Positions 55,937 to 64,000 of a stretch of 64,000 nt of DNA are shown piece after piece. The translations under genes were made by a program, and so were the position numbers. The notes under the pieces were generated by a model. It made no database searches. It saw only the letters and a list, made by a program, of their open reading frames with translations, and was not told where the DNA came from. The stretch comes from CAVQNQ01 sp963714205 (GTDB lineage: Bacteria > Acidobacteriota > Terriglobia > Bryobacterales > Bryobacteraceae), in NCBI GenBank assembly GCA_963714205.1, contig CAVQNQ010000001.1:124001-188000 (forward strand), in the 5' to 3' direction. Position 1 is the stretch's first letter, and each line of letters begins with the position of its first letter.

Positions 55937-57976
55937 CTACTTCACCGCAATCGTAGCCCCACCCGCGCTCCAGTAGTATTGATCGGCGTAGATGACGATC
56001 GGAACAACTCCGGTCGGCGCATTTGGAGGCACTTGCACGTTTACCTGCGACACCCCGGCGATCAAGCCAGGCGCCTGGCCGGCGAACGTGACGGGGGCGG
56101 GAACCCCTCCAATCTTCCCGGTGATGGCGGCTGCCGGCTGCGGGAAGGGAGGAGCCGACGGCCCGAGCGAGCCGTCCGCGATGGGCGGCGTCACCGGGCC
56201 GAGACCGGTCACATAAACGGCGACCGTGGATCCCCTCGACGCAGGATTCGATGCCGAGTTCACGGTGCCGTCCTGATTCACAATGGCCGCCTGACCGTTC
56301 CCGGTGCCGGTCGTGGTGAACAGGCCCGGCGCGGCCGGGGCCACCGGCAATTTCACCGGCCCAATGATTTGCCCCCCACTTTGCACGCTGACAAAAGTGC
56401 TCAGCCCCGGAGTCACCTCAAAAGGAACCACCGCGTTGATCTGGCAATCGGAAGTGTACAGTAAAGGCGTTGGGACTTGAACTGGCGAATACTGGCTGAA
56501 GGTGACGGCAGGCTTCTCTCCGAAGCCAGCGCCGAACAAAGTGACGACCTCGCCCGGGGTGACGCCGCCTTCAGCGAGAGTCGTGAAGTAACCAGGAAAA
56601 AAGCTTGCCGCGTTGACTACGGAAGCGAGCGTCGGCCCGGCCGGCTGCGAGAAATCCACCTTGGCCACGAAGGCATCGGAATCTCCGCCGCCATACTCGG
56701 TCTGAAAGGCGTGGGGTGTCGAGAAGAAGACCAGCGCATAGGCGAGACCGGCGGAGTAGAGACCGCCTCTTCCGTCGAGCGCCAGATAGGCGCCCGGAAT
56801 GGGCGACGATCCGGCCAGCGCCGAACCGCTCGCGTTGAGGACCAGAACGAAGGGCGAGGGCGTGCATCCGGGAAGGGTAGTGCCAGGGCCGGCGGTCTGG
56901 ACCATGCTCACGTAGGCCTGGCCCGCGGCATCCGCTACGACCGGATACGCGGGTCCCGAGCCGGTGAACGTCGAATAGACCAGGGTTCCCGATGCCTCGA
57001 ATTTGGAAACGAATCCAGCGCCGTAAGCGATCTGCGGAACGTTCGGGATGCCCGTGTAGGTTGTCTCGAACGCGCCACTGGTGGTGGGGAAGTTCAGGGA
57101 ATTCGTACCCCCGGCGGCGTATGCTGCGCCCGACGAATTTACCGCCAGGCTGAATACGTTGTCCACCCCTGACCCTCCCAGGTACGTCGAATAAAGCAAA
57201 TGGCTTCCGGTAGCGTCCAATTTCGCTACAAAACCATCGCCATCACCGCCAAAAGTCCGCGACAATGCGCCGCCGGTGGTAGGAAAATCCGGCGAAGTCG
57301 TATAGCCCGCCACCCAAGCGTTTCCGGCGCTGTCGAGCGCGATCGCTTCGGCGTCGTCCGAACCCGATCCGCCCAGGTACGTGGACCACGCCAGGCTTCC
57401 CGTGGGCGTTAGCTTCAAGACGAAAGCGTTGGTGCAAGAAGCGCACGCGCTGGGTTGATAGACGCCTGGCGTGGTTTGCAGGCCCGGACCGGACCGGCCC
57501 GTGACGTAAGCATTGCCTGCGCTATCCACTGCAATCGCGGTTGGGGCGCCGCCGAGCGGAAAAGTGAAAAGAACGTTCTGGCCCGAGGGATCCAGCTTAA
57601 TCGCCGAACAGGAGCCGGACGATCCGTACGCAGGACAGACGACCAGATACACGTTCCCGCCCGGGTCCACGGCAATAGCTACCGGCTGCCAGCCGGCCAG
57701 ACAGGCGGAGAAGTCAATAGCCGTGCCGGAAGGATTGAGTTTCGTCACGAATGTGCAGCCGTTACCCGCCTGGGGCACGCCCAGCGCTGTGGAGGTCAAA
57801 GGGAAATCCGGAGACTGGGTTGTCCCCGTTACGTAGACCTCGCCAGTCGAATCCACGGCGATTCCGGCCGCGGTGTCGGCGTAGGACCCGCCCAGGTACG
57901 TGACGTAATCGACCAGCGGCCCAGACGCCGCAACAGCGGCAAAAGCGATCGGGAAAAGAAGAAGGGCACGCAGCAT
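55937..57976 (-). CDS. Exported SBBP-repeat beta-propeller protein with Solibacter-type C-terminal domain
   Basis: 679 residues with a signal peptide (MLRALLLFPIAFAAVAASG). The first 450 residues hold repeated units around LGGSGSDDAEAIALDSAGNA and SPDFPTTGGA (SBBP repeats) that build a beta-propeller. The last 230 residues begin near GEVVTLFGAGFGEKPAVTF and contain CQINAVVPFEVTPGL, the pattern of the C-terminal domain recurrent in Candidatus Solibacter proteins (TIGR03437). Function is unknown; probably cell-surface. It is the best taxonomic marker in the window. Confidence 0.85.
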   Translation of the reverse strand: MLRALLLFPIAFAAVAASGPLVDYVTYLGGSYADTAAGIAVDSTGEVYVTGTTQSPDFPLTSTALGVPQAGNGCTFVTKLNPSGTAIDFSACLAGWQPVAIAVDPGGNVYLVVCPAYGSSGSCSAIKLDPSGQNVLFTFPLGGAPTAIAVDSAGNAYVTGRSGPGLQTTPGVYQPSACASCTNAFVLKLTPTGSLAWSTYLGGSGSDDAEAIALDSAGNAWVAGYTTSPDFPTTGGALSRTFGGDGDGFVAKLDATGSHLLYSTYLGGSGVDNVFSLAVNSSGAAYAAGGTNSLNFPTTSGAFETTYTGIPNVPQIAYGAGFVSKFEASGTLVYSTFTGSGPAYPVVADAAGQAYVSMVQTAGPGTTLPGCTPSPFVLVLNASGSALAGSSPIPGAYLALDGRGGLYSAGLAYALVFFSTPHAFQTEYGGGDSDAFVAKVDFSQPAGPTLASVVNAASFFPGYFTTLAEGGVTPGEVVTLFGAGFGEKPAVTFSQYSPVQVPTPLLYTSDCQINAVVPFEVTPGLSTFVSVQSGGQIIGPVKLPVAPAAPGLFTTTGTGNGQAAIVNQDGTVNSASNPASRGSTVAVYVTGLGPVTPPIADGSLGPSAPPFPQPAAAITGKIGGVPAPVTFAGQAPGLIAGVSQVNVQVPPNAPTGVVPIVIYADQYYWSAGGATIAVK

Positions 57977-58042
57977 AGCATTACTAAGACCCCAGAGCTG
58001 CCGTTTCCACTACACCTCCGCGCCTCGCGATTACAATCGAAG

Positions 58043-59182
58043 TTGATCCAATTCTCCTTTGAGGTGGTGGCCGAGTGCCCGCAGACCCATGCGCGGGCCG
58101 GTCTGCTGCACACGCCGCATGGAACCATCCCCACGCCCGTATTCATGCCGGTGGGAACGCAGGCCACCGTCAAGGGCTTGAACCAGCGCGACTTGGCCGA
58201 AGATCTCGGCGTGAAGATCCTGCTGGCCAACACCTATCATCTCTATCTGCGGCCGGGCCACGAGGCCATTCGCCGGATGGGCGGGCTGCACCGCTTCATG
58301 TCCTGGCCCAACGCCATTCTCACGGATTCGGGCGGCTTCCAGGTCTTCAGCCTGAGCGGCCTGCGCAAGATCGCCGAAGAAGGCGTGGAGTTCCGTTCGC
58401 ACCTGAATGGCGACGCGCACACCTTCACCCCCGAATCCATCGTGGACGTGCAGTTGGCCCTGGGCAGCGATATCCTGATGGCGCTCGATGAGTGTCCGGA
58501 ATACCCGGTGAGCCGCGAGTACGCGCGCGAAAGCATGCTGCGCACGGTACGCTGGGCCGCGCGGGCCATGGAGCGCTACCGGCTCCAGACCGCCGGCGAT
58601 CCCCTGCGGCACGCTCTGTTTCCCATCGTGCAGGGATCCATGTTCGCCGATCTACGCTGCGAATGCGCCCGCGCGCTGGTGGATCTCGACGCGCCGGGAT
58701 ATGCCATCGGCGGCCTTTCGGTGGGCGAGCCGCGCCCCCTCAGTCTGGAGATGGCCGAGGCCAGCGCCGAGGTGCTGCCTCTGCTCCGGCCGCGCTACGC
58801 CATGGGAGTAGGAATGCCGGGAGAACTGGCGGAATACGTGGCGCGCGGCGTGGACATGATGGATTGCGTGCTGCCCTCGCGCAACGCCCGCAACGGATAT
58901 CTCTTCACCTCCGAAGGGAGGGTGATCATCAAGCACGCGCGCTATAAAGAGGACCAGGGGCCGGTGGATCCCGGCTGCCGGTGCTATACCTGCAGCAGGT
59001 ATTCAAGAGCTTATCTTCGCCATTTGTTCCTGTCTGGAGAGGTCCTGTACGCCGCGCTGGCGACCCGCCACAACCTGCAACGGTACCTTGACATCATGGG
59101 GGAGATCAGGCACGCTATTATATCGGGCTCATTCCCGGAGTACTTGAGGATTGTTCGCTCGGTGTCCGCCCATGCCGAGTAA
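58043..59182 (+). CDS. tgt: Queuine tRNA-ribosyltransferase
   Basis: 379 residues from TTG 58043; no earlier start gives a plausible N-terminus. Exchanges guanine for preQ1 in tRNA. LTDSGGFQVFSLSGLRKIAE contains the active-site aspartate, VQGSMFADLRCECARAL and GGLSVGEPRPLSLEMAE are conserved, and the zinc site is CRCYTCSRYSRAYLRHLF (CxCxxC plus a later His). It is followed by yajC-secDF, a very common arrangement. Confidence 0.95.
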   Translation: MIQFSFEVVAECPQTHARAGLLHTPHGTIPTPVFMPVGTQATVKGLNQRDLAEDLGVKILLANTYHLYLRPGHEAIRRMGGLHRFMSWPNAILTDSGGFQVFSLSGLRKIAEEGVEFRSHLNGDAHTFTPESIVDVQLALGSDILMALDECPEYPVSREYARESMLRTVRWAARAMERYRLQTAGDPLRHALFPIVQGSMFADLRCECARALVDLDAPGYAIGGLSVGEPRPLSLEMAEASAEVLPLLRPRYAMGVGMPGELAEYVARGVDMMDCVLPSRNARNGYLFTSEGRVIIKHARYKEDQGPVDPGCRCYTCSRYSRAYLRHLFLSGEVLYAALATRHNLQRYLDIMGEIRHAIISGSFPEYLRIVRSVSAHAE

Positions 59183-59201
59183 AGTCCAATTCGGATAAAA
59201 C

Positions 59202-59516
59202 GTGGCTTTAAGTCTGTTTTTGCAATCGGCGCCGTCCAGTTCTTCCATGCTGGGACTCCTCCCCATTCTCCTGATCTTCGGCATTTTCTATTTCCTGCTG
59301 TTCATGCCCATGCAGAAGCAGCGCAAACAGCAGCAGAAAATGCTGGCCGGCCTGCAAAACGGCAATACAGTGGTGACCAGCGGAGGCCTGGTCGGAACGA
59401 TTGTCGCCATCGACGGCGACGACACCCTGGTGCTGCGCGTGAAACCGGACAATGTGAAGCTCCAGGTTACGCGCGCCTCGGTATCGAGCTTGGTTTCGGG
59501 CGAACCCAAGAAGTAG
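59202..59516 (+). CDS. yajC: Preprotein translocase subunit YajC
   Basis: 104 residues starting at GTG 59202. One N-terminal membrane helix (MLGLLPILLIFGIFYFLLF), then PMQKQRKQQQKMLAGLQNGN and VVTSGGLVGTIVAIDGDDTL, typical of YajC. It works with SecDF. Confidence 0.94.
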   Translation: MALSLFLQSAPSSSSMLGLLPILLIFGIFYFLLFMPMQKQRKQQQKMLAGLQNGNTVVTSGGLVGTIVAIDGDDTLVLRVKPDNVKLQVTRASVSSLVSGEPKK

Positions 59517-59543
59517 TAACCTTATACAAGGCTTTAAATTCCC

Positions 59544-61163
59544 ATGCGAAAGAACCTGACGGCGCGGACCGTGATTATCGTCGCCACGATACTGATCTGC
59601 ATATTCGGCATTATCGGCGTTCCCAAGTCCAAGGCCGACTTGGTCAATAACATCCAGAACAACATCCGGCTCGGGCTGGACCTGAAGGGCGGCAGCCACC
59701 TGGTGCTGGAAGTCCAGGTCCAGGACGCTATCAAAGCCGATGCCGACCACACCATGGATCTGCTGAAGGACGATCTGAAGAAGCAGAACATCAGTTGGGC
59801 GAGCATGGACCGCAGCGATCCGCAGTCGGTGAGCGACGCCGATAACGTCGTGATCACCATCAAGGGCATTCCCGCGACCCAGTCCAGCGATTTCCGCAAC
59901 ATCATCAATGAGCGGTATCCGACGTATGTGCTGACTGTATTGAATTCGACGGATTATTCCATGCGCCTGAAGCCGTCGGATCTGGTGGAGATGAAGCGCG
60001 ATACCGTCCAGCGCACCCGCGATACGATCGAGAACCGCATCAACCAGCTCGGCGTGGCGGAGTCCTCGGTGCAGCAGTATGGGCGTTCGGGAGCCGATTA
60101 TGAGCTGCTGGTGCAGCTTCCCGGCGTGGACGATCCGGCGCGCGCCAAGGAGTTCATCGGCACGGCGGCGGTGCTCGAAATCTGCGCGGTGAAGGACGGG
60201 CCGTTTCCCAGCCGCGATGCCGGCCTGGCGCAGCACGGCGGCGTCCTGCCGCTGGGGACCCGGCTGGTGCGGGCCAAACCGCGCGCGGGCCAGCAAGGCG
60301 AGGAGTGGTATCTGCTCGACAAATCGGCCGTGATCACCGGCCAGCAGATGCGCAATGCGCGCGCCAGCCAGGACGATTTCCGGAAGTGGGAGACCAGTTT
60401 TTCACTGTCGCAGGACGGCGGCAAGCGCTTCGGCCGCTACACGGAAGCCAATGTCGGCAACAAGCTGGCGGTGGTGCTGGATAACCAGATCGTCAGCGTG
60501 GCCACCATCGAATCCCGAATCGAGGATTCCGGCCGCATCACCGGTCTGGGAAGCGAAGAGGAAGCCGTGGATCTCTCGCGCTACCTGCGTTCCGGGTCGC
60601 TGCCGGCGGGTGTGAAGTACATCGAGGAAAACTCAGTGGGACCCTCGCTGGGCGCGGACTCGATTCACGAGGGGCTGGTGGCGGGCATCGCCGGCCTGCT
60701 GGCGGTCGTGACCGTGATGCTCCTCTATTATAAGAAGTCGGGCCTGAACGCCGTGCTGGCGCTCGTTCTGAACACGGTGCTGCTGATGGCGGCGCTCTCC
60801 TACTTCCACGCGGCGCTGACGCTGCCGGGCATCGCCGGGGTGATTCTTACCATCGGTATGGCGGTGGACTCCAACGTACTGATTTTCGAGCGGATCCGCG
60901 AGGAGCTGCGGGCCGGCAAGGCGATTCTCGCGGCCGTGGACACCGGTTTCAACAAGGCGTGGTGGACGATTGTGGACACGCACGTGACGACCGTGGTATC
61001 GTGCGCCTTCCTGTTCCTGTTCGGCGAGGGACCGGTGCGGGGTTTCGCGGTGACGCTGACCATCGGGTTGATCGCCAACGTGTTCACGGCGGTCTTCGTT
61101 TCCAGGACGATTTTCGAATATGAGCTCACCGGGCGCCACCGGGTGGAGGCTTTAAGCATTTAA
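59544..61163 (+). CDS. secD: Protein translocase subunit SecD
   Basis: 539 residues. One N-terminal helix, then a large periplasmic domain and five C-terminal helices. NIRLGLDLKGGSHLVLEVQV is the conserved D1 motif, NQLGVAESSVQQYGRSGAD lies mid-domain, and AVDSNVLIFERIREELR is the D5 motif. Uses the proton gradient to pull secreted proteins out. It lies 27 nt after yajC and 83 nt before secF. Confidence 0.95.
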   Translation: MRKNLTARTVIIVATILICIFGIIGVPKSKADLVNNIQNNIRLGLDLKGGSHLVLEVQVQDAIKADADHTMDLLKDDLKKQNISWASMDRSDPQSVSDADNVVITIKGIPATQSSDFRNIINERYPTYVLTVLNSTDYSMRLKPSDLVEMKRDTVQRTRDTIENRINQLGVAESSVQQYGRSGADYELLVQLPGVDDPARAKEFIGTAAVLEICAVKDGPFPSRDAGLAQHGGVLPLGTRLVRAKPRAGQQGEEWYLLDKSAVITGQQMRNARASQDDFRKWETSFSLSQDGGKRFGRYTEANVGNKLAVVLDNQIVSVATIESRIEDSGRITGLGSEEEAVDLSRYLRSGSLPAGVKYIEENSVGPSLGADSIHEGLVAGIAGLLAVVTVMLLYYKKSGLNAVLALVLNTVLLMAALSYFHAALTLPGIAGVILTIGMAVDSNVLIFERIREELRAGKAILAAVDTGFNKAWWTIVDTHVTTVVSCAFLFLFGEGPVRGFAVTLTIGLIANVFTAVFVSRTIFEYELTGRHRVEALSI

Positions 61164-61246
61164 GGCGGACGGCCCGTCCGCCGGGAACAAAACGGAAGAG
61201 GCTGGTGTCAAATCGATTTGAAGAGCCACCAGCACGGCAAGGTTCG

Positions 61247-62479
61247 ATGGAGCTATTTAAGAACACCAACTACGATTTTCTGGGCAAGAAGTGGCCTTTT
61301 ATCATTGCCTCGCTGGTGCTAACGGTGGCCGGCCTGACGAGCATCGCCCTGAAGGGCGGGCTCAAGTACGGCATCGATTTTAAAGAAGGCGCCCTGATGA
61401 CGGTCAAGTTCGCCTATCCGCCACCGCTCGACCGCATACGCTCGGCCATGTCGCACTCCCAGAAAATCAGGGGCGAGGTGAGCGTTCAAAACCTGACCGG
61501 AAGCGGAGCCGAAAACGAGGTCCAGATCGGGACGGAGGCTCAGGAGGAAGGCCAGTTGAACGTGAACCGCCAGGACATGCAGGACGTTCTGAACGCCACC
61601 TTCGCGCAAGGCGGGGCCGGGAAGCTGGATTTCAACAACGCCGGGCAGCAGGCGCTGGTCGAGAGGCTGCGCGATCCGCTGGCGCGCAATGGCGTCGCCA
61701 TGACCGAACCCCAGCTTCAGGACCTGACGCGGAACCTGCTGGAGACCCGCGACCGCCAGCATTCCGGGCTGGTAACGGATTTTCAACAGTTGGCCTCCGC
61801 TCCAGGCATGAACTCTGGTATTATGAACACTCTTAAGCAGGAGTGTTACCTGGCGCCGTTCCACGTCATGCAGGTTCAGATGGTGGGTCCCAAGGTCGGG
61901 GCCGAGTTGCGCCAGAAAGCCGTGCTGGCGACGCTGTATGCGCTGGCGGGCATGCTGGTCTACATCGCTTTCCGTTTCGAGTGGATCTACGGTTTGGGCG
62001 CGGTAATCGCGGTGTTCCACGACACCATCATCACCATCGGGCTGTTCTCCTTATTTAATAAGGAGATCACGATGACGGTCATCGCGGCCCTGCTGACGCT
62101 GGTGGGCTACTCGATGAACGATACGATCGTGATTTTCGACCGGATCCGGGAGAACCTGAAGATTCTGCGGCGGGAGTCTCTCGAATCCGTGATGAACAAG
62201 GCCGTGAACCAGACGTTGAGCCGGACTGTGATGACCTCGGGTCTGACTTTCCTGACGGTGATCGCGCTGTTTATCTGGGGAGGCCCGGTTCTGAACGGGT
62301 TTTCGTTTGCGCTGGTGTGTGGGATTATCGTAGGAACGTATTCGTCCGTGTTCATCGCCAGTCCCATCGTTCTGTTCTGGCATAACTACACGGACAGGCG
62401 TAGAAGGCCGGCTCCGGCCGCGTCTCCGGTTCTGCGCACGGAGGCGGTTCGCAAGAGCCCTAGCAGAGCGGTTAAGTGA
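61247..62479 (+). CDS. secF: Protein translocase subunit SecF
   Basis: 410 residues from ATG 61247 (MELFKNTNYDFLGKKWPFII); a GTG at 61205 is possible. GLKYGIDFKEGALMTVKFAY corresponds to the GxDFxGG motif in altered form (KEG). LVGYSMNDTIVIFDRIRENL is the F4-type motif and a long periplasmic insert of about 170 residues lies between helices 1 and 2. Pairs with SecD. Confidence 0.93.
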   Translation: MELFKNTNYDFLGKKWPFIIASLVLTVAGLTSIALKGGLKYGIDFKEGALMTVKFAYPPPLDRIRSAMSHSQKIRGEVSVQNLTGSGAENEVQIGTEAQEEGQLNVNRQDMQDVLNATFAQGGAGKLDFNNAGQQALVERLRDPLARNGVAMTEPQLQDLTRNLLETRDRQHSGLVTDFQQLASAPGMNSGIMNTLKQECYLAPFHVMQVQMVGPKVGAELRQKAVLATLYALAGMLVYIAFRFEWIYGLGAVIAVFHDTIITIGLFSLFNKEITMTVIAALLTLVGYSMNDTIVIFDRIRENLKILRRESLESVMNKAVNQTLSRTVMTSGLTFLTVIALFIWGGPVLNGFSFALVCGIIVGTYSSVFIASPIVLFWHNYTDRRRRPAPAASPVLRTEAVRKSPSRAVK

Positions 62480-62540
62480 GAATGGCCGCGGCAAGGCCGG
62501 AGAACATGGCAGCCGCGGAGACAAGGGAAAGGAAGCTTGT

Positions 62541-63290
62541 ATGTTTGAGCAGACGTTCGTAGAGGGCGTTGGGAAGACTAACAAGTCGTGGACCGTGATA
62601 GTCGCGTTCATCGGCGAGTTGATCTTTATCGGAATAGCGGTGCTCGTGCCGATGATCTACTTCGATGTGCTTCCCAAGACGACCTTGACCAGTTTTCTGG
62701 TGGCGCCGCCACCGCCACCGCCTCCGCCTCCTCCTCCCCAGGCTGCGCCTCCGGTGAAGGTCGTGAAGGTCATCCCGAGGCAGTTCGATGCCGGCAGGCT
62801 GATGGCTCCCAAGAGCATCCCGAGAGAAATCGCTGTCATTAAGGAAGAGGAGCTTCCGCCTCCATCCTCGGCAGTGGGCGGCGTAGTGGGCGGCCTGGCG
62901 GGCGGCATGGCGGGCGGCGTGCTGGGCGGCATCATCGGGTCGGTTCCGATGGCGGCTCCGCCTCCACCTCCGCCACCGGTGAAACAGGCAGCCGCCGTGC
63001 AACGGATCCGCGTCGGCGGAAACGTGCAGCAGGCCAAGCTGGTCAGGCAGCCGAAGCCGGCTTATCCGCCGCTGGCCAAGCAGGCGCGCATCCAGGGTGT
63101 GGTGCACCTGCAGGCGATCATTTCCAAGGACGGAACCATCCAGAAGCTGGAAGTTATCGGCGGCCATCCGCTGCTGGTTCCGGCGGCTTTGGAAGCGGTG
63201 AAACAGTGGGTGTATCAGCCGACCCTCCTGAACGGAGAGCCGGTTGAAGTCATTACTCAGATCGACGTGAATTTCACGTTGAGCCAGTAA
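62541..63290 (+). CDS. tonB: Energy transducer TonB-like protein
   Basis: 249 residues. One N-terminal helix (IVAFIGELIFIGIAVLVPMI), a proline-rich segment with 11 consecutive prolines around residue 60, a glycine-rich GGVVGGLAGGMAGGVLGGI-type stretch, a second proline run, and the C-terminal TonB domain (VRQPKPAYPPLAKQARIQGV; VYQPTLLNGEPVEVITQIDV). Transfers energy from ExbB/ExbD to outer-membrane receptors. exbB follows. Confidence 0.92.
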   Translation: MFEQTFVEGVGKTNKSWTVIVAFIGELIFIGIAVLVPMIYFDVLPKTTLTSFLVAPPPPPPPPPPPQAAPPVKVVKVIPRQFDAGRLMAPKSIPREIAVIKEEELPPPSSAVGGVVGGLAGGMAGGVLGGIIGSVPMAAPPPPPPPVKQAAAVQRIRVGGNVQQAKLVRQPKPAYPPLAKQARIQGVVHLQAIISKDGTIQKLEVIGGHPLLVPAALEAVKQWVYQPTLLNGEPVEVITQIDVNFTLSQ

Positions 63291-63355
63291 ACCGAGCGTT
63301 GCATCCGGACGTCGGTATTTAGAAGAAAATTCAACTCGCAGGAGAGAGAAATAAC

Positions 63356-64000
63356 ATGTTTTTGCAATTGCAAGTATGGTCGCTTTATTTGCTCCAGGAG
63401 GGCGGAACGATCGGTTGGGATCCGCGCTCCATGTGGGCACAGATGGGCACGCTGGCCAAGATCGTCGTGATCATTCTGTTCATCATGTCGGCCTATTCGA
63501 TCGGCGTCATGATCGACAGGCTGCTGGCGTATAGCGCAGCCCGCAAACAGTCCCGCGCGTTCGCTCCGGCGGTGGCCGGCGCCCTGCGCGAAGGCAAGCT
63601 GGACGAAGCGGTGAAGATCGCGGACCGTTACAAGAAGAGCCACCTGGCGAAGGTTGTGGTGGCCGGTCTGCAGGAATTCCAGGCTCACCAGATGAGCTCC
63701 GAGATCCCCGGTGAAGAGATCGAAGCTTCCAAGCGCGCTCTGGAGCGCGCCGAAGCCATCGTGCACGCCGAATTGAAGCGCGGCGTCAGCGGCCTGGCGA
63801 CGATCGGTTCGACGGCCCCCTTCGTGGGTCTGTTCGGAACCGTAGTCGGCATCATCAACGCGTTCAAGCGGAATTTCGACCGAGAAGTCCACCGGTCTGG
63901 GCGCCGTGGCCGGCGGTATTTCGGAAGCCCTGGTGACCACGGCTATCGGTCTGTTCGTGGCCATTCCGGCGGTCTGGATGTTCAACTACTTCACCGGCAA
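63356..64000 (+). CDS. exbB: ExbB/TolQ-type proton channel (frameshift; cut by window end)
   Basis: Starts at ATG 63356. An N-terminal helix (LAKIVVIILFIMSAYSIGVM), then a cytoplasmic region and TIGSTAPFVGLFGTVVGIIN, the MotA/TolQ/ExbB core. The frame breaks after AFK at 63868. Removing one base (63869, C) restores GISTEKSTGLGAVAGGISEA, continuing to the window edge. The single extra base is probably a sequence error of the same sort as in the 9-21 kb cluster. It forms the motor for TonB. Confidence 0.88.
   Translation, partial: MFLQLQVWSLYLLQEGGTIGWDPRSMWAQMGTLAKIVVIILFIMSAYSIGVMIDRLLAYSAARKQSRAFAPAVAGALREGKLDEAVKIADRYKKSHLAKVVVAGLQEFQAHQMSSEIPGEEIEASKRALERAEAIVHAELKRGVSGLATIGSTAPFVGLFGTVVGIINAFKRNFDREVHRSGRRGRRYFGSPGDHGYRSVRGHSGGLDVQLLHRQ

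Overview
The window is about 64 kb of GC-rich, densely coded bacterial chromosome. The best guess is an acidobacterium close to Candidatus Solibacter / Bryobacterales. This is inferred from the large exported SBBP-type beta-propeller protein with a Solibacter-style C-terminal domain (55.9-58.0 kb), the TonB/ExbB pair, the NtrY/NtrX pair and the general gene content. No rRNA or canonical tRNA is present to confirm it.

Layout. 1-7.6 kb: the end of a surface-polysaccharide cluster (PaaK-like adenylating enzyme, bi-domain oxidoreductase, heparinase II/III-like protein, GT4 glycosyltransferase, WecA-like initiating transferase). 7.9-22.1 kb: a long, tightly coupled plus-strand cluster combining methylenetetrahydrofolate reductase (MetF, MetV), a heterodisulfide-reductase module (HdrC, HdrB and a giant tandem HdrA carrying a GltD-like insert), two MvhD-like proteins and a dispersed set of glutamate-synthase modules (two ferredoxin-FMN proteins and a glutaminase-GXGXG protein). 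It resembles the MetFV-HdrABC-MvhD complex known from Moorella, with glutamate-synthase parts added. As given, this cluster carries about 23 single-base frameshifts between 9.0 and 21.0 kb; the rest of the window has one clear case, at 63.87 kb.

22.2-33.0 kb (minus strand): a GT2 glycosyltransferase and two sugar-nucleotide epimerases, NtrX/NtrY, two receiver-domain proteins, an ECF sigma/anti-sigma pair with an exported protein, and a zinc alcohol dehydrogenase. 33.055-36.912 kb: an apparently complete 3,858-bp transposon with 25-bp terminal inverted repeats (24 of 25 identical) and an 8-bp target duplication. It carries an IS1-type transposase, a HEPN-domain gene, a winged-helix gene, four small unknown genes and a 70-nt tRNA-like element. 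It separates the divergent alcohol dehydrogenase and M28 peptidase genes.

37.0-45.7 kb (plus strand): M28 peptidase, MFS transporter, SDR, then housekeeping genes apt-ispE-prs-rplY-pth-rpsF-rpsR-rplI. 45.7-53.1 kb (mostly minus strand): amidohydrolase, HigBA toxin-antitoxin pair, TerC-like protein, ribF, a metallo-hydrolase, a DUF1844 protein and a large membrane protein. 53.1-58.0 kb: tatA, HU, a RecA-like paralogue next to recA, and the SBBP protein. 58.0-64.0 kb (plus strand): tgt-yajC-secD-secF followed by tonB and exbB, the last cut by the window end.
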